A stretch of 60,584 nucleotides of DNA from Acidimicrobiia bacterium (GTDB taxonomy: Bacteria; Actinomycetota; Acidimicrobiia; Acidimicrobiales; Bin134): positions 1-60,584 of the forward strand of contig VYCQ01000003.1 of assembly GCA_009843865.1 (NCBI GenBank), written 5' to 3'. A model generated the notes under the pieces. The model saw only the letters and a list, made by a program, of their open reading frames with translations. It made no database searches and had not been told where the DNA came from. Below, piece after piece: positions 18,714 to 27,853 of this stretch; positions within the stretch are counted from its first letter, which is position 1, and each line of letters begins with the position of its first letter. The position numbers and the translations under genes are program-made.

Positions 18714-21700
18714 CTAAGGACGAGTCTTTTTCCCCCCATGTACAGAGGGCTCAGCACACCACTGAAATCGTAGCGTCGATAATGGATCAAGAATGGTAGT
18801 GGGAAGATCAAGCACATCACACAACACCCGTTTATCTAATTCCTGACGAACATTATCCCGATAAGCCTCGTTGGCTGGCAGCATGGGGCGGTGCTCAAAC
18901 TGATCGAACACCTCGGCCAAGGCTTGGCGCTGATCGACCGAAATCGCTCTCAGATTCAGTACTGAAATACTCCCTAAAGTACTCACCGTAAGTCTGGCCC
19001 GACCCGTCTGTTGCCTATTAGAAACCCACCAGCGACCCACCAATCCCAGCGTGCTGTTCAACCACACACAGATTGCCTTCTCCCAATTCTCGTTCTCGAC
19101 CTCATCATCTGCCGTTGGCTGAAACGAGGGCCAAGCGACCCCACCGATAACAGGCTTGGGAGTCAAACACGCTGCCATCGGTTGCGAGTTCAACCTAAAA
19201 TCACTGTTGAGATGCAATCGAGTCGCGCCAGCTATGGAATATCCCAGCTCATTGATACGCCCATTCCACACGATAAGACCCAACCCCTTCATTTCGGAGC
19301 GCTCGATCCCCTGAGAACAAGGCAACACTTGCATAGTTGTCTCGAAGGTGTGATCGTGCGACCAAAGCACAGGCCAACTCGCCTCGGCATATCTAGATCG
19401 ATCTTTCAGCTTCACAATGTCGAACGGACCGCGAGAAGTCTCGTCTGTGTTGCGTCCAGAAATATCACGGTGAACCGGACCTCGGTATCCCAACTTGTTC
19501 AAAGTAGAAATCGGCAAGACAACAGGAGCATGACGCGGCAAATGCAACCGACCGGCAATTAACTCAGTGGAAACCACCATAACATCGACATTCGAGACAC
19601 CGACCGGCTGGCCCTTCATTTCTGGCCCCAATGGTGCGACAGCATGAAGGCCAATATCTTGACAGCCAACCATAAGCAAGCCGCTGTCTCCAGTCTTGGC
19701 ATTGATCTCTCGTGCCATCTCGACTCCGGCAACTGATGAAGAAGGTCGGTTGTTCAAGATGGCATGAACAATCTTCGATACGCCCGTCGCTGAACCAGCT
19801 TTCTTCGTAGCTAAAACAATTACTTCAGCCATTCCGGTGTCAGCTGAAAAGGCACGACCTTCAGAAGACTCATCTCCATGCCCAGATATGGATACAACAA
19901 TAATATTTTCATACCGAAGAGCCAGTAATCCTCGGGCACCACCCCACGCCGCTCCAGAGACCAGTGAGGCGGGCAAGATCAGAGCTAGCACACCACCGGG
20001 CTTCAATTTGATGTGAGCTAAGTCAATAAAATTAGAGGCAATCCCCGCATTACCGTGACTCGCTTTATCACCTCTGATTTCACCCGTACTCATGGCCAAT
20101 GCATCCGACATCGCCTTTTGATCTTTCAGATCATTCCCCAAACCAGCAAAGGCTGGGTTAGGCACCTCAGCATGACCAGCCTCATGATTGGTTGGGCGAG
20201 TAAACGGCGGGTTCATAATGGCAATGTCCAACGACTCTGCGGGAACGTCGGCGATAGCCAGCGCATCTTCTCCTTGAGCAGCAGCCGCCATTGTGCCATC
20301 ACCCCAAAGGACATAACGCTTGTTGGAATGGAGCAGATCAAGCGCACCGATCCGGTATCCGACTACGCCTTGGGTATCAGCCACCTTACCGTAAGGCATC
20401 ACCCAGGTCTTAGTGCTGGTGTAATCGATATCAGGCCGTTCTCCAGAAAGTCGCGCAACAGTCAAATGAACGGCGGCTGCCATAATGTCACAACCGATCA
20501 TCACCTCTTCCATGAGCGGCCGATGAACCTTGGCATCATCACCCCCCTCAACCCTGTGCCGCTCAACAATTCGTCGATACACCGCAGTCAGCAGTGCGCC
20601 CGTACCGCAGGCCATGTCACCCACTCGCAACCCGGCAATGGCTTCGGGGTTTGACCAATCTACATCCAAACGATCAACCGCTAACTCAGCTAACAGCGCC
20701 GCGGAAGCGGGGCGGGTGTAAAAAGTGGCGAGAAACTTGCGGTCACCAATCAACTCACCAAAGAATCGTCCAACCAAGCCTGACGAGTTCGGCTCTTCGA
20801 CAACCTCCCCTACGGTGAGACACAAAATTTCAAGCGCTCGCTTGGCCCCCACAAAGCTATTAATAACCCGCAACAGTCTTCGACTCACTCCAAAGATAGG
20901 CCAGTAGTTCACCTCCAAAATGTCCTGCCACATTTTCAAGACATGAAGCTGATCAAGCTTACTGTCGGCCATCATCTGAGACGGCGTTGGTATTTTCGGA
21001 TGATGATTCGCAATATGAAACTGAAACAGCATGGCGTTGAACAAAATGGCCATGGCCATGCGGTTGGTCTGCTCCCCCGGCTCCTGATTCAACACCTCTC
21101 CAAAGGCTTCTGTTGTCCCGACCCCCTCGGTTGCCTGCCCGACCGCTGCGGTCAAACGCACCTGCAACAACTCAGCTACAGGGCCAATATCCGCGCCATC
21201 AACCCCTGCCCGATCGATAAATGCGGCCAACTCAGCGATTCTGCCCTTTAACCACCCAGATTCGGGAAACCTAACCGGATCGCCTTCTCCGTTCACAGAC
21301 CACATCGCCCACTGAAATGTGATCTCGGTGAACACACCTTCGGCCAAGTCCTCGTCAGAAAAATCATCTAGTCGCTCGGGGCTTCTCATACCAACCACCA
21401 CACGGACTGCTCGCTGATCTGTAGCCCACTGCGTTCCAAAGTGTGCCAAGCACTGCTGCTCCAATGCCCGAGGAAAGACACCTGCGTACTTGTTTTCAAT
21501 CAGCACTCGTTCTCGGCCCGGCGCATCCACCGTGATATCAGGTTGTTTCGCTGAGCCAACCAACCTGCTAGCTCGCTCAGCCTCCACAACCGCCCTCGGA
21601 TGACAACGGCTAATAGCCGCAGCGATGGCAGCATTCAACGCTTTTTCATCACGATGACCAAATGAAGATTGAATTGTTGAACCAGCTACCAAACTAGCAG

Positions 21701-21731
21701 TTGTGGCAAAGGTCGGGCCAGCAGAAGACAT
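18714..21731 (-). CDS. Single-chain N6-adenine DNA methyltransferase with nuclease-like N-terminus (type IIG/IIL-like)
   Basis: A 1005-residue accessory protein. Near the N-terminus 'PDITVDA...VLIENK' (D65, E79, K81) resembles a PD-(D/E)xK nuclease core. The middle has a SAM-binding motif 'GDMACGTGALL' (near 372) and the amino-methyltransferase motif N-P-P-F (near 506), typical of gamma-class N6-adenine methyltransferases. The C-terminal ~400 residues would hold target recognition. One chain that both cuts and modifies would resemble type IIG enzymes, but the nuclease part could instead be inactive. No separate specificity or helicase gene is adjacent. It borders the three-gene hydrolase operon across tpx, so the stretch may be a small defence island. 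Confidence 0.75.
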   Translation of the reverse strand: MSSAGPTFATTASLVAGSTIQSSFGHRDEKALNAAIAAAISRCHPRAVVEAERASRLVGSAKQPDITVDAPGRERVLIENKYAGVFPRALEQQCLAHFGTQWATDQRAVRVVVGMRSPERLDDFSDEDLAEGVFTEITFQWAMWSVNGEGDPVRFPESGWLKGRIAELAAFIDRAGVDGADIGPVAELLQVRLTAAVGQATEGVGTTEAFGEVLNQEPGEQTNRMAMAILFNAMLFQFHIANHHPKIPTPSQMMADSKLDQLHVLKMWQDILEVNYWPIFGVSRRLLRVINSFVGAKRALEILCLTVGEVVEEPNSSGLVGRFFGELIGDRKFLATFYTRPASAALLAELAVDRLDVDWSNPEAIAGLRVGDMACGTGALLTAVYRRIVERHRVEGGDDAKVHRPLMEEVMIGCDIMAAAVHLTVARLSGERPDIDYTSTKTWVMPYGKVADTQGVVGYRIGALDLLHSNKRYVLWGDGTMAAAAQGEDALAIADVPAESLDIAIMNPPFTRPTNHEAGHAEVPNPAFAGLGNDLKDQKAMSDALAMSTGEIRGDKASHGNAGIASNFIDLAHIKLKPGGVLALILPASLVSGAAWGGARGLLALRYENIIVVSISGHGDESSEGRAFSADTGMAEVIVLATKKAGSATGVSKIVHAILNNRPSSSVAGVEMAREINAKTGDSGLLMVGCQDIGLHAVAPLGPEMKGQPVGVSNVDVMVVSTELIAGRLHLPRHAPVVLPISTLNKLGYRGPVHRDISGRNTDETSRGPFDIVKLKDRSRYAEASWPVLWSHDHTFETTMQVLPCSQGIERSEMKGLGLIVWNGRINELGYSIAGATRLHLNSDFRLNSQPMAACLTPKPVIGGVAWPSFQPTADDEVENENWEKAICVWLNSTLGLVGRWWVSNRQQTGRARLTVSTLGSISVLNLRAISVDQRQALAEVFDQFEHRPMLPANEAYRDNVRQELDKRVLCDVLDLPTTILDPLSTLRFQWCAEPSVHGGKKTRP

Positions 21732-21884
21732 AAGGCGATTGTAGAAGGAAGCCGCGACAACTTAGCTGCAAATGGACTGTGAAGAAATGAAACACATACC
21801 AATAAGCACAGCTCATACCAACAAACATCAAGAACATGATGCTTGGGCAAGGGATTAGAAGCAGAGAAGTGGTACAACCTTGGC

Positions 21885-22385
21885 ATGGCTGAAATTATGT
21901 TTAGAGGCAATCCTGTTCATACCAAAGGCGAGTTGCCTGCAATTGGTGCGGCTGCACCGGCATTCACACTTACCGGTGGTGATCTCTCTCAGGTCACGTT
22001 GGAAGGCTTGGCTGGTCGCAACGTGGTGCTCAACATCTTTCCCAGCATTGACACCGGGGTATGCGCTAGCAGCGTGAGAACCTTTAACGAACGTGCCAGC
22101 AACCTTGACAACACCACCGTGGTCTGCGTCTCAATGGACCTGCCCTTCGCTAGCGCTCGCTTCTGCGGCGCTGAAGACATCGAAAATGTAACCATTGGCT
22201 CGGTCTTCCGTAATCGGGAGTTCTTAGACAACTATGGCGTAGAGATGGTCGACGGTCCACTTGCTGGCCTAACTGCCCGGGCTGTTGTTGTCATCGCCCC
22301 TGACGGCACCCTCACGCACACCGAGCTTGTAAACGACATCACCTCAGAACCCAATTACGAGGCAGCACTCGCCGCCTGCTCCTGA
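21885..22385 (+). CDS. tpx: Thiol peroxidase
   Basis: A 166-residue atypical 2-Cys peroxiredoxin that reduces peroxides with thioredoxin. The peroxidatic Cys60 lies in 'SIDTGVC' and the resolving Cys94 in 'ARFC', matching the spacing in E. coli Tpx. The ATG at 21885 gives the normal family N-terminus; upstream in-frame codons are not needed. It sits between accessory genes, divergent from the methyltransferase gene. Stop TGA. Confidence 0.95.
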   Translation: MAEIMFRGNPVHTKGELPAIGAAAPAFTLTGGDLSQVTLEGLAGRNVVLNIFPSIDTGVCASSVRTFNERASNLDNTTVVCVSMDLPFASARFCGAEDIENVTIGSVFRNREFLDNYGVEMVDGPLAGLTARAVVVIAPDGTLTHTELVNDITSEPNYEAALAACS

Positions 22386-22431
22386 CTCACGCTAGCTAAC
22401 AAATGACCAAGTGCATAAGGTTGAAGATCTA

Positions 22432-23091
22432 ATGGCTAAGCCACGTCAAATCCAACACCAAATCGCTCTCGTTGTACTTGGCGAATTTAATCCTTCAATC
22501 TTTCAGCCTTCATGATTTGCTCAAGAAGATTTGATCCGTCAGGAGGAAGTCGATGCTGCCAAAATTGAAATCATCCACCCAGAAGTAGCTGCTTTTCAGT
22601 TGGATTGGCTCCTTCTGCAAGTAACACGTAACCGTCTTGGTTTTCACTCAAACCGAGAATCGCATTACGAAGCTGCTAGGGACTTACTTATTGGCACACT
22701 TGACCTACTCCGACACATGCCAACTCGGGCACTAGGTGTTAATCACAACTTAGTGCTTGAGTACGAAACTCAGGGCCACTGCAACCAACTAGGGCGGGAA
22801 CTTGTGCCTGAAAACAAGTGGACAACCGTTCTGCAACGACCTGCCATGGCACGAGTCGAAGAACAAGGTGAACGAACAGATGGTCAGGATGGATATATCC
22901 GAGTAAGGATTGAGCCAATCTTAGATGAAGGCACCAAAGTCCTTTGTGAAGTGAACGATCACTTCAACTTATCTCCAGACAACCTACCTTCTTCAACAGT
23001 AGCGATAGTCAAGTTGTTAAACGAAGAATGGAGAAATATTGCAGAACGCGCAACTCATATAATTCAGTATGTGGAGACTCTGCTTAGATGA
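22432..23091 (+). CDS. Unrecognised protein, first gene of a three-gene operon, with in-frame TGA at codon 28
   Basis: Read from the ATG at 22432 the frame encodes 'GEFNPSIFQPS', then a TGA at 22513-22515, then 'FAQEDLI' and an unbroken 190-codon remainder. From memory, related uncharacterised proteins carry an N-P-x-x-F-x-P-x-W-F motif here, so the TGA sits exactly where Trp is expected. Without readthrough only a shorter product from TTG 22531 could be made, lacking the conserved N-terminus. The rest is soluble, with 'EIIHPEVAAFQLDWLLLQVTRNR' -like content (split for clarity: beta-rich then helical), reminiscent of TIGR04255-type proteins. Its TGA stop overlaps the next start as ATGA. Function unknown. 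Confidence 0.6.
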
Positions 23092-23633
23092 CAACAACTA
23101 ACACAACGAGACCTCTTGACATAAACAGCCCATATTCCGAAATGGCTGTTACCCCTGCTTTCGATATCCCCCCACAAGCCCGATCACCGGTATCTGCTAA
23201 TGTATCAACAACAGCGCCTCGCAATGATCAGATGACTGCCTTAGGGCATGATCGGCCTTACTTACCCGTTGGTCTACCTGTACCCCTACCAACACACACT
23301 GAAGCTCAACCACTCTTCACTGCTCTTCAGAAGTGGCAAGGAACCGTGTCTCAAGTAACCGACTCAACATTTAGCGCCGTGCTCTTGGATCTACTAGAAC
23401 CATCAGTGGAAGAGGTGGCTGAATTCGATCTCGAAGAAGTAAGTCGCGGAGACCTTGATCTTATTGCACCAGGTGCTGTGTTTTATTGGAGTATCGGTTA
23501 CCGCACTGAGCCGTCTGGAGAACGAAGCCGGTCGTCGGTTCTCGTATTCCGTCGTCTACCAGCTTGGAGCGAAAAAGATCTACAAAGAGCGACTGACAAT
23601 GCCAAGGAGCTTCGAAATAATTTCGGATGGTGA
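23088..23633 (+). CDS. Unrecognised 181-residue protein, second gene of the operon
   Basis: The first ~90 residues are Pro/Thr/Ser-rich and probably disordered. Residues about 95-165 form a compact conserved-looking domain with 'WQGTVSQV', 'FDLEEVSRGDLDLI' and 'PGAVFYWSIGYR', consistent with a small beta-barrel. No enzyme motif or membrane segment is seen. It is coupled on both sides: ATGA overlap with the gene before and TGATG with the hydrolase gene after. It probably acts with those two proteins; function unknown. Confidence 0.7.
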   Translation: MTTTNTTRPLDINSPYSEMAVTPAFDIPPQARSPVSANVSTTAPRNDQMTALGHDRPYLPVGLPVPLPTHTEAQPLFTALQKWQGTVSQVTDSTFSAVLLDLLEPSVEEVAEFDLEEVSRGDLDLIAPGAVFYWSIGYRTEPSGERSRSSVLVFRRLPAWSEKDLQRATDNAKELRNNFGW

Positions 23634-24712
23634 TGTCTCAACGCCCAGAGGACGATGAAATCGAAATAACACTCCTCGGCCCAGGTCGTGGAGAATGTTG
23701 CGTACTACATGTCGGCGGTGGTGAGTGGCTCGTCATTGACTCCTGTGTAACCCAGACCGGTCATCCCGCCGCTCTTTTCTACCTAGAATCTTTAGGAGTG
23801 TCACCTACCGCTGTCCGTTGGATTGTTGCCACCCATTGGCATGACGATCACATACGCTGCTTTGCAACATTGGTAGAAAAATGTTCCCAAGCGAGAGTGT
23901 TCCACTCCGCCGCCCTCGAAAAGGACGAGTTCACGGTGCTTGCCGCCTTAGATGCAGACTCGTTGATAGAGGGCTCTTCTGGAGCCAAAGAGATGTGGAA
24001 AACTTGGACCTATCTCAAGAACTCAGGACGAGGTTCACCAGAACTTACTTTATCAGACTTAAGAATCTTCCAACGACCTTTAGGCTTGAGCCCAAATTGT
24101 GAAATCTGGGCCTTATCTCCAAGCAATGCTTCAGTTGCGAAAGCTATAACTAACTTCAGCACCCTAATCGCTAAAGTTGGCCAACCCAAACGCGCCATCC
24201 CACGACCAGAACGTAACCCATCCTCGGTGGTAATTTGGGTAAGAACAGGTGATGTTATCGTTTTGCTTGGCGCTGACCTAGAGCGAACTTCTGAGGTGTC
24301 ACGAGGTTGGCAAGCAATCATTAACTCCAACGGCAGACCACTTGAACAGGCTCACTTGATCAAAATCCCTCATCACGGCTCGCATGATGCACATGACCAG
24401 GCTATGTGGAATAACCTTCTTGTACCCTATCCCATCGCTGGGCTCACTCCCTTTAAGCAGGGAAACATAAATCTCCCTAGAAACAGCGATCGCGCACGAA
24501 TCGCAAGCCTGACATCACAAGCTTGGCTTACCCGCGACAACGCCACCGCTCGTCCAAAACGACGTCCCCGCCCTGTTACTAAAACAATCAAAGAAGCAAC
24601 TCGCCGATTTGAACGATTATCAATCAACCCTGGACGCGTCACCTTTCGCTGCCACTCAACTCAACCCGTCAGATGGACAGTTGATGCTCCTTCTCCTGCT
24701 ATTCAGTTATAG
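23633..24712 (+). CDS. Metallo-beta-lactamase-fold hydrolase, third gene of the operon
   Basis: A 359-residue protein with the metal-binding signature 'THWHDDH' (H68, H70, D72, H73), a later 'LLGADLE' Asp and 'KIPHHGSHDA' His, which together complete a two-metal site. The arrangement resembles the hydrolase domain of ComEC/Rec2 proteins, but with no membrane channel, so it is cytoplasmic. The last ~70 residues are rich in Arg and Lys ('ARPKRRPRP') and could contact nucleic acid. ATG 23633 is preferred over 23627 because it overlaps the previous TGA stop as TGATG. Substrate unknown; a nuclease or phosphodiesterase role in defence is possible. Confidence 0.82.
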   Translation: MSQRPEDDEIEITLLGPGRGECCVLHVGGGEWLVIDSCVTQTGHPAALFYLESLGVSPTAVRWIVATHWHDDHIRCFATLVEKCSQARVFHSAALEKDEFTVLAALDADSLIEGSSGAKEMWKTWTYLKNSGRGSPELTLSDLRIFQRPLGLSPNCEIWALSPSNASVAKAITNFSTLIAKVGQPKRAIPRPERNPSSVVIWVRTGDVIVLLGADLERTSEVSRGWQAIINSNGRPLEQAHLIKIPHHGSHDAHDQAMWNNLLVPYPIAGLTPFKQGNINLPRNSDRARIASLTSQAWLTRDNATARPKRRPRPVTKTIKEATRRFERLSINPGRVTFRCHSTQPVRWTVDAPSPAIQL

Positions 24713-24751
24713 CCCTTTCGCTAGCGCTTCGCCGCCTGTAGCTAACTGTGA

Positions 24752-25987
24752 TTAAGCCTTAGGGCCTCTCACGAAGAACTTGTATATACGCTTAAGTTGA
24801 CGTTGCGGATTGTGCTTGGAGTTGCTACGACGATGCGAAGCTTCGACATCGGCAAGCTCTTGCACCACCTCACCCCGCTCTAAATAACTAGACAAAAAAG
24901 CCTGGATCGTTGCCGCCGCTGGAAGTGCCAACACCGCACCAACAGGACCTAACAACAAACCACCCACGATCACCGATCCAAATGCCACGGTCACATGGAT
25001 CTCCATGGTATGAGCAGTCACCTTAGGCTGAAGCAAATAGTTCTCCACCTGCTGATAAGCAGCAATGGCTATTAGCATCCCCAACCCCGTTGAGGGCTGG
25101 TCTAACAACCCAATCAGCACCGGCAGAGCCCCCGCAATGTAGGTGCCAATTACCGGCACAAACTGCGAAACCAGTCCCACCCAAAGGGCTAGTGGCAGCG
25201 GAAATGGCGCACCTAACAACCAAAAAACCAGCCAATGCACCAAGGTAGAAATGACAGCCAAGATCAACCGGCTGTAGATATAGCCACCGGTCTTCTCAAT
25301 AGCTAGATCCCAAATCTTAAGCACCTGTCGCTGATGCTGCGGCTTAAGCAGCGAGCAAATGTTGCGCCGCAATGTGGGGCCCTCAGCCACCAGATAAAAC
25401 GTGAACAACAATATCGTTAGGATCTGAAACAGCACTTGCAAAACGGTGGCACCCAAGTTCACCAAGTTGTCGGCCAAGCGCGTAGCCAGATTAGCCACAG
25501 CACCACCCTCTTGAAACTCATCAATCAACCCCTCGGCATCCACCGCGATCTGAAAAGTGCCCTCCACCCAATTTTCAATATCGCTGATGTATTCAGGACC
25601 ATTGTCAGCAAACTCCCCAATTTGATCAGCCAACACAGTGCCTATCGCCCACAGAAACATCCCCAACAACGCAAACAACAGCAAAAACATCAACCCCGTG
25701 CCAGCCCCACGACGAACCCCCATACGTTCCATACGGTTAACCGCAGGCTCCAAAGCAAACGACAAAAAGAACGACACCAACACAATCACCAACAAGATCT
25801 GAAGCTGCTGCACCAGCCAACCCAGCACGTAGAGCCCGGCTAATGCCCCCACGCCAAACAATATGGCCCGTAATAACCAGGGCGGTAACTTGTTAGCAGA
25901 ACCAGGCACCTCTGTCGAGGATTCATCAGAAGAAGCAGCTGAGCCAGAAGAAGCGTCCAAGGTAACTTTGGGCGTAAAATCCGACAC
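24752..25987 (-). CDS. AI-2E family transporter (PerM-like membrane protein)
   Basis: A 411-residue membrane protein with a hydrophilic acidic N-terminus, about eight predicted helices and a basic C-terminal tail. The pair 'GAPFPLPLALWVGLVSQFVP' and 'QPKVTAHTMEIHVT' match the AI-2E/UPF0118 family signature. Members have been linked to autoinducer-2 export or sodium/proton exchange; the substrate here cannot be told. It is transcribed away from the ribosomal operon. Stop TAA. Confidence 0.88.
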   Translation of the reverse strand: MSDFTPKVTLDASSGSAASSDESSTEVPGSANKLPPWLLRAILFGVGALAGLYVLGWLVQQLQILLVIVLVSFFLSFALEPAVNRMERMGVRRGAGTGLMFLLLFALLGMFLWAIGTVLADQIGEFADNGPEYISDIENWVEGTFQIAVDAEGLIDEFQEGGAVANLATRLADNLVNLGATVLQVLFQILTILLFTFYLVAEGPTLRRNICSLLKPQHQRQVLKIWDLAIEKTGGYIYSRLILAVISTLVHWLVFWLLGAPFPLPLALWVGLVSQFVPVIGTYIAGALPVLIGLLDQPSTGLGMLIAIAAYQQVENYLLQPKVTAHTMEIHVTVAFGSVIVGGLLLGPVGAVLALPAAATIQAFLSSYLERGEVVQELADVEASHRRSNSKHNPQRQLKRIYKFFVRGPKA

Positions 25988-26165
25988 TTATTTTTACGTT
26001 ATACCTAAAAAATTGCCCAACAAGGGATTTGGCTAAACCATCACCACCCATTATCCTTTTATGATTGCGGTCTCTATGTAGGGCGCAGTTCGTATCAAAC
26101 GATGTCCATCTAGGCCTATGTAGGTGTCAGCGCACCAATCAGGAACCAGATGGCAAAACCGAAAA

Positions 26166-26214
26166 CCGCTCCGCCGGAGAACGCCCTCCATGGGTTCTGT
26201 TCCGTGCGGAGCGT
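26166..26214 (+). promoter_or_regulatory. Structured leader of the ribosomal operon, candidate autoregulatory RNA
   Basis: The 8-base arms CGCTCCGC (26167-26174) and GCGGAGCG (26206-26213) pair perfectly. Inside them GAAC/GTTC and CC/GG form a second helix. The structure ends about 22 bases before the rplC start. Ribosomal operons are commonly controlled by a ribosomal protein (often L4) binding such a leader; the ligand here is inference. Confidence 0.55.
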
Positions 26215-26235
26215 TCGTATGAAGGCAGGTTCGCG

Positions 26236-26880
26236 GTGGTTGCTAAGGCGATTGTCGGCGAAAAACTTGGAATGACCCAGATATGGGATGACGATGACCG
26301 CGTCGTGCCCGTGACGGTACTAAAGGTGCAATCCTGCCGCATCGTGCAAATAAAGCGGCCCGAAACCGACGGCTACTCCGCCCTTCAGGTGACCTACGGA
26401 ACTCAAAGGCCAGAGCGATTAACACAACCCGAGCTAGGCCACCTACACAAGACAGGGGTAAAACCAGGGCACAGATTAATAGAATTTCGCCTTGACGATG
26501 TAGGTGCTTATGAAGCTGGTCAAGAACTCGGGGCTGAAACCTTTAACAGCAGCGAGTTGGTAGATGTTACCGGCCTCAGCAAGGGTAAAGGATTCACCGG
26601 AACCATCAAACGACACAACTTCAGTGGGCAAAAAGCCAGCCACGGTACGCACAAAGTGCATCGCAAACCCGGTGCGGTAGGCCAATGCGCCACTCCATCT
26701 AGAATCTTTCGAGGCAAAAAAATGCCAGGACGCTCTGGTGCCGAAAAAGTGACCACGCTTAATCTGCGAATAGTGCGAGTAGACAGTGAGAAAAATCTGA
26801 TCTTAGTAAAAGGCTCGGTGCCCGGCCGACGAGGGTCAACCGTGCTTATACGCAGCGCTATCAAAAGTAAACAGCAATGA
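26236..26880 (+). CDS. rplC: Ribosomal protein L3
   Basis: L3 starts 50S assembly near the peptidyl transferase centre. The GTG at 26236 gives 214 residues beginning 'VVAKAIVGEKLGMTQIW', the family N-terminus, with a Shine-Dalgarno-like AGGCAGG 6 bases upstream. The frame is open further upstream, but that part is leader RNA, not protein. 'HGTHKVHRKPGAVGQCATPS' is the conserved glutamine-methylation loop region. It overlaps rplD by ATGA. rpsJ, which normally precedes it, is absent here. Confidence 0.96.
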   Translation: MVAKAIVGEKLGMTQIWDDDDRVVPVTVLKVQSCRIVQIKRPETDGYSALQVTYGTQRPERLTQPELGHLHKTGVKPGHRLIEFRLDDVGAYEAGQELGAETFNSSELVDVTGLSKGKGFTGTIKRHNFSGQKASHGTHKVHRKPGAVGQCATPSRIFRGKKMPGRSGAEKVTTLNLRIVRVDSEKNLILVKGSVPGRRGSTVLIRSAIKSKQQ

Positions 26881-27557
26881 AGGCCGTAGCTGTGCGCAAC
26901 CCCTCAGGCCGAAAGACCGGTTCGGTGGACTTGGATCCCGAGGTATTCGACATTGAGCCCAACATGGCAGTAATGCACCAAGTGGTCACTGCTCAGCTTG
27001 CTGCCCAACGCAAGGGCACGCAAAACACCCTCACTCGTGCTGAAGTTAAAGGTGGGTCGGCTAAACCGTGGCGACAAAAGGGCACAGGCAGAGCCCGTCA
27101 CGGTTCCACACGCAACCCGCAATGGCGCAGCGGCGGCGTTGCACTAGGCCCCAAACCTCGCAGTTACCAACAACGAACGCCTAAAAAGATGATTCGCTTA
27201 GCATTGCGCTCAGCTCTGTCAGACAGGGCCCGCGAAGGCAAGATAATAGTGATAAACAAATGGCGTTTCGAAGCTCCCCGCACCAAAGATGCCATCGCTG
27301 CCCTAAACGCGCTGAAGTTAAAAGGTCAGGTGCTGCTAGTTGTTGATGCGCGACAAAAAGAGGTGTGGAAAAGCTTCAGCAACCTGCCTAAGGTACACAT
27401 CATCAGCCCTACAGAGTTAAACGCTTACGATGTACTAGCTGCTGATTCGGTAGTATTCACCCTTGACACTCTGCCGACCACTACCTCTGAAATTAATACC
27501 CCTGAAACTGAAAATGCTGCAAGCTCAAATAACGACTCAAAAAGTGAACCACAATGA
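26877..27557 (+). CDS. rplD: Ribosomal protein L4
   Basis: L4 lines the exit tunnel and in many bacteria represses its own operon. The 226 residues include the extended tunnel loop 'GGSAKPWRQKGTGRARHGST'. The final ~25 residues are a low-complexity acidic tail ('TETENAASSNNDSKSEPQ' style) not needed for the fold. It is coupled to rplC and rplW by ATGA overlaps. Confidence 0.96.
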   Translation: MKAVAVRNPSGRKTGSVDLDPEVFDIEPNMAVMHQVVTAQLAAQRKGTQNTLTRAEVKGGSAKPWRQKGTGRARHGSTRNPQWRSGGVALGPKPRSYQQRTPKKMIRLALRSALSDRAREGKIIVINKWRFEAPRTKDAIAALNALKLKGQVLLVVDARQKEVWKSFSNLPKVHIISPTELNAYDVLAADSVVFTLDTLPTTTSEINTPETENAASSNNDSKSEPQ

Positions 27558-27844
27558 GAGACCCTCGTGACGCGGTCATCGCCCCTATTGTGTCTGAAAA
27601 ATCCTACGAGCTTTTGGAGTCCAACGTCTACACATTCAAGGTACACCCCCTTGCAACAAAGCCAGAAATCAAAGACGCGGTGGAATCCCTCTTTGGTGTG
27701 ACCGTGCTTAAGGTGAACACCATGAACCGCAAAGGTAAACGCCGCCGCAACCGTCGCAGCCCCACCTACGGTCGTCGCCCAGACATAAAACGAGCTTTAG
27801 TGACACTGGCTGAAGGCGATCAAATCGACCTGTTCGATTCATAA
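27554..27844 (+). CDS. rplW: Ribosomal protein L23
   Basis: A 96-residue protein at the tunnel exit where signal recognition particle and trigger factor dock. 'APIVSEKSYEL' and 'VNTMNRKGKRRR' are typical. ATGA overlap with rplD; rplB starts 9 bases downstream of its TAA. Confidence 0.96.
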   Translation: MRDPRDAVIAPIVSEKSYELLESNVYTFKVHPLATKPEIKDAVESLFGVTVLKVNTMNRKGKRRRNRRSPTYGRRPDIKRALVTLAEGDQIDLFDS

Positions 27845-27853
27845 GGCACGCAC

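Noticed and set aside
26065-26235. N-terminal extension of L3
   Set aside because: Open codons continue upstream, but the translation is unlike any L3 and covers the leader hairpin; the GTG at 26236 has a proper ribosome site.
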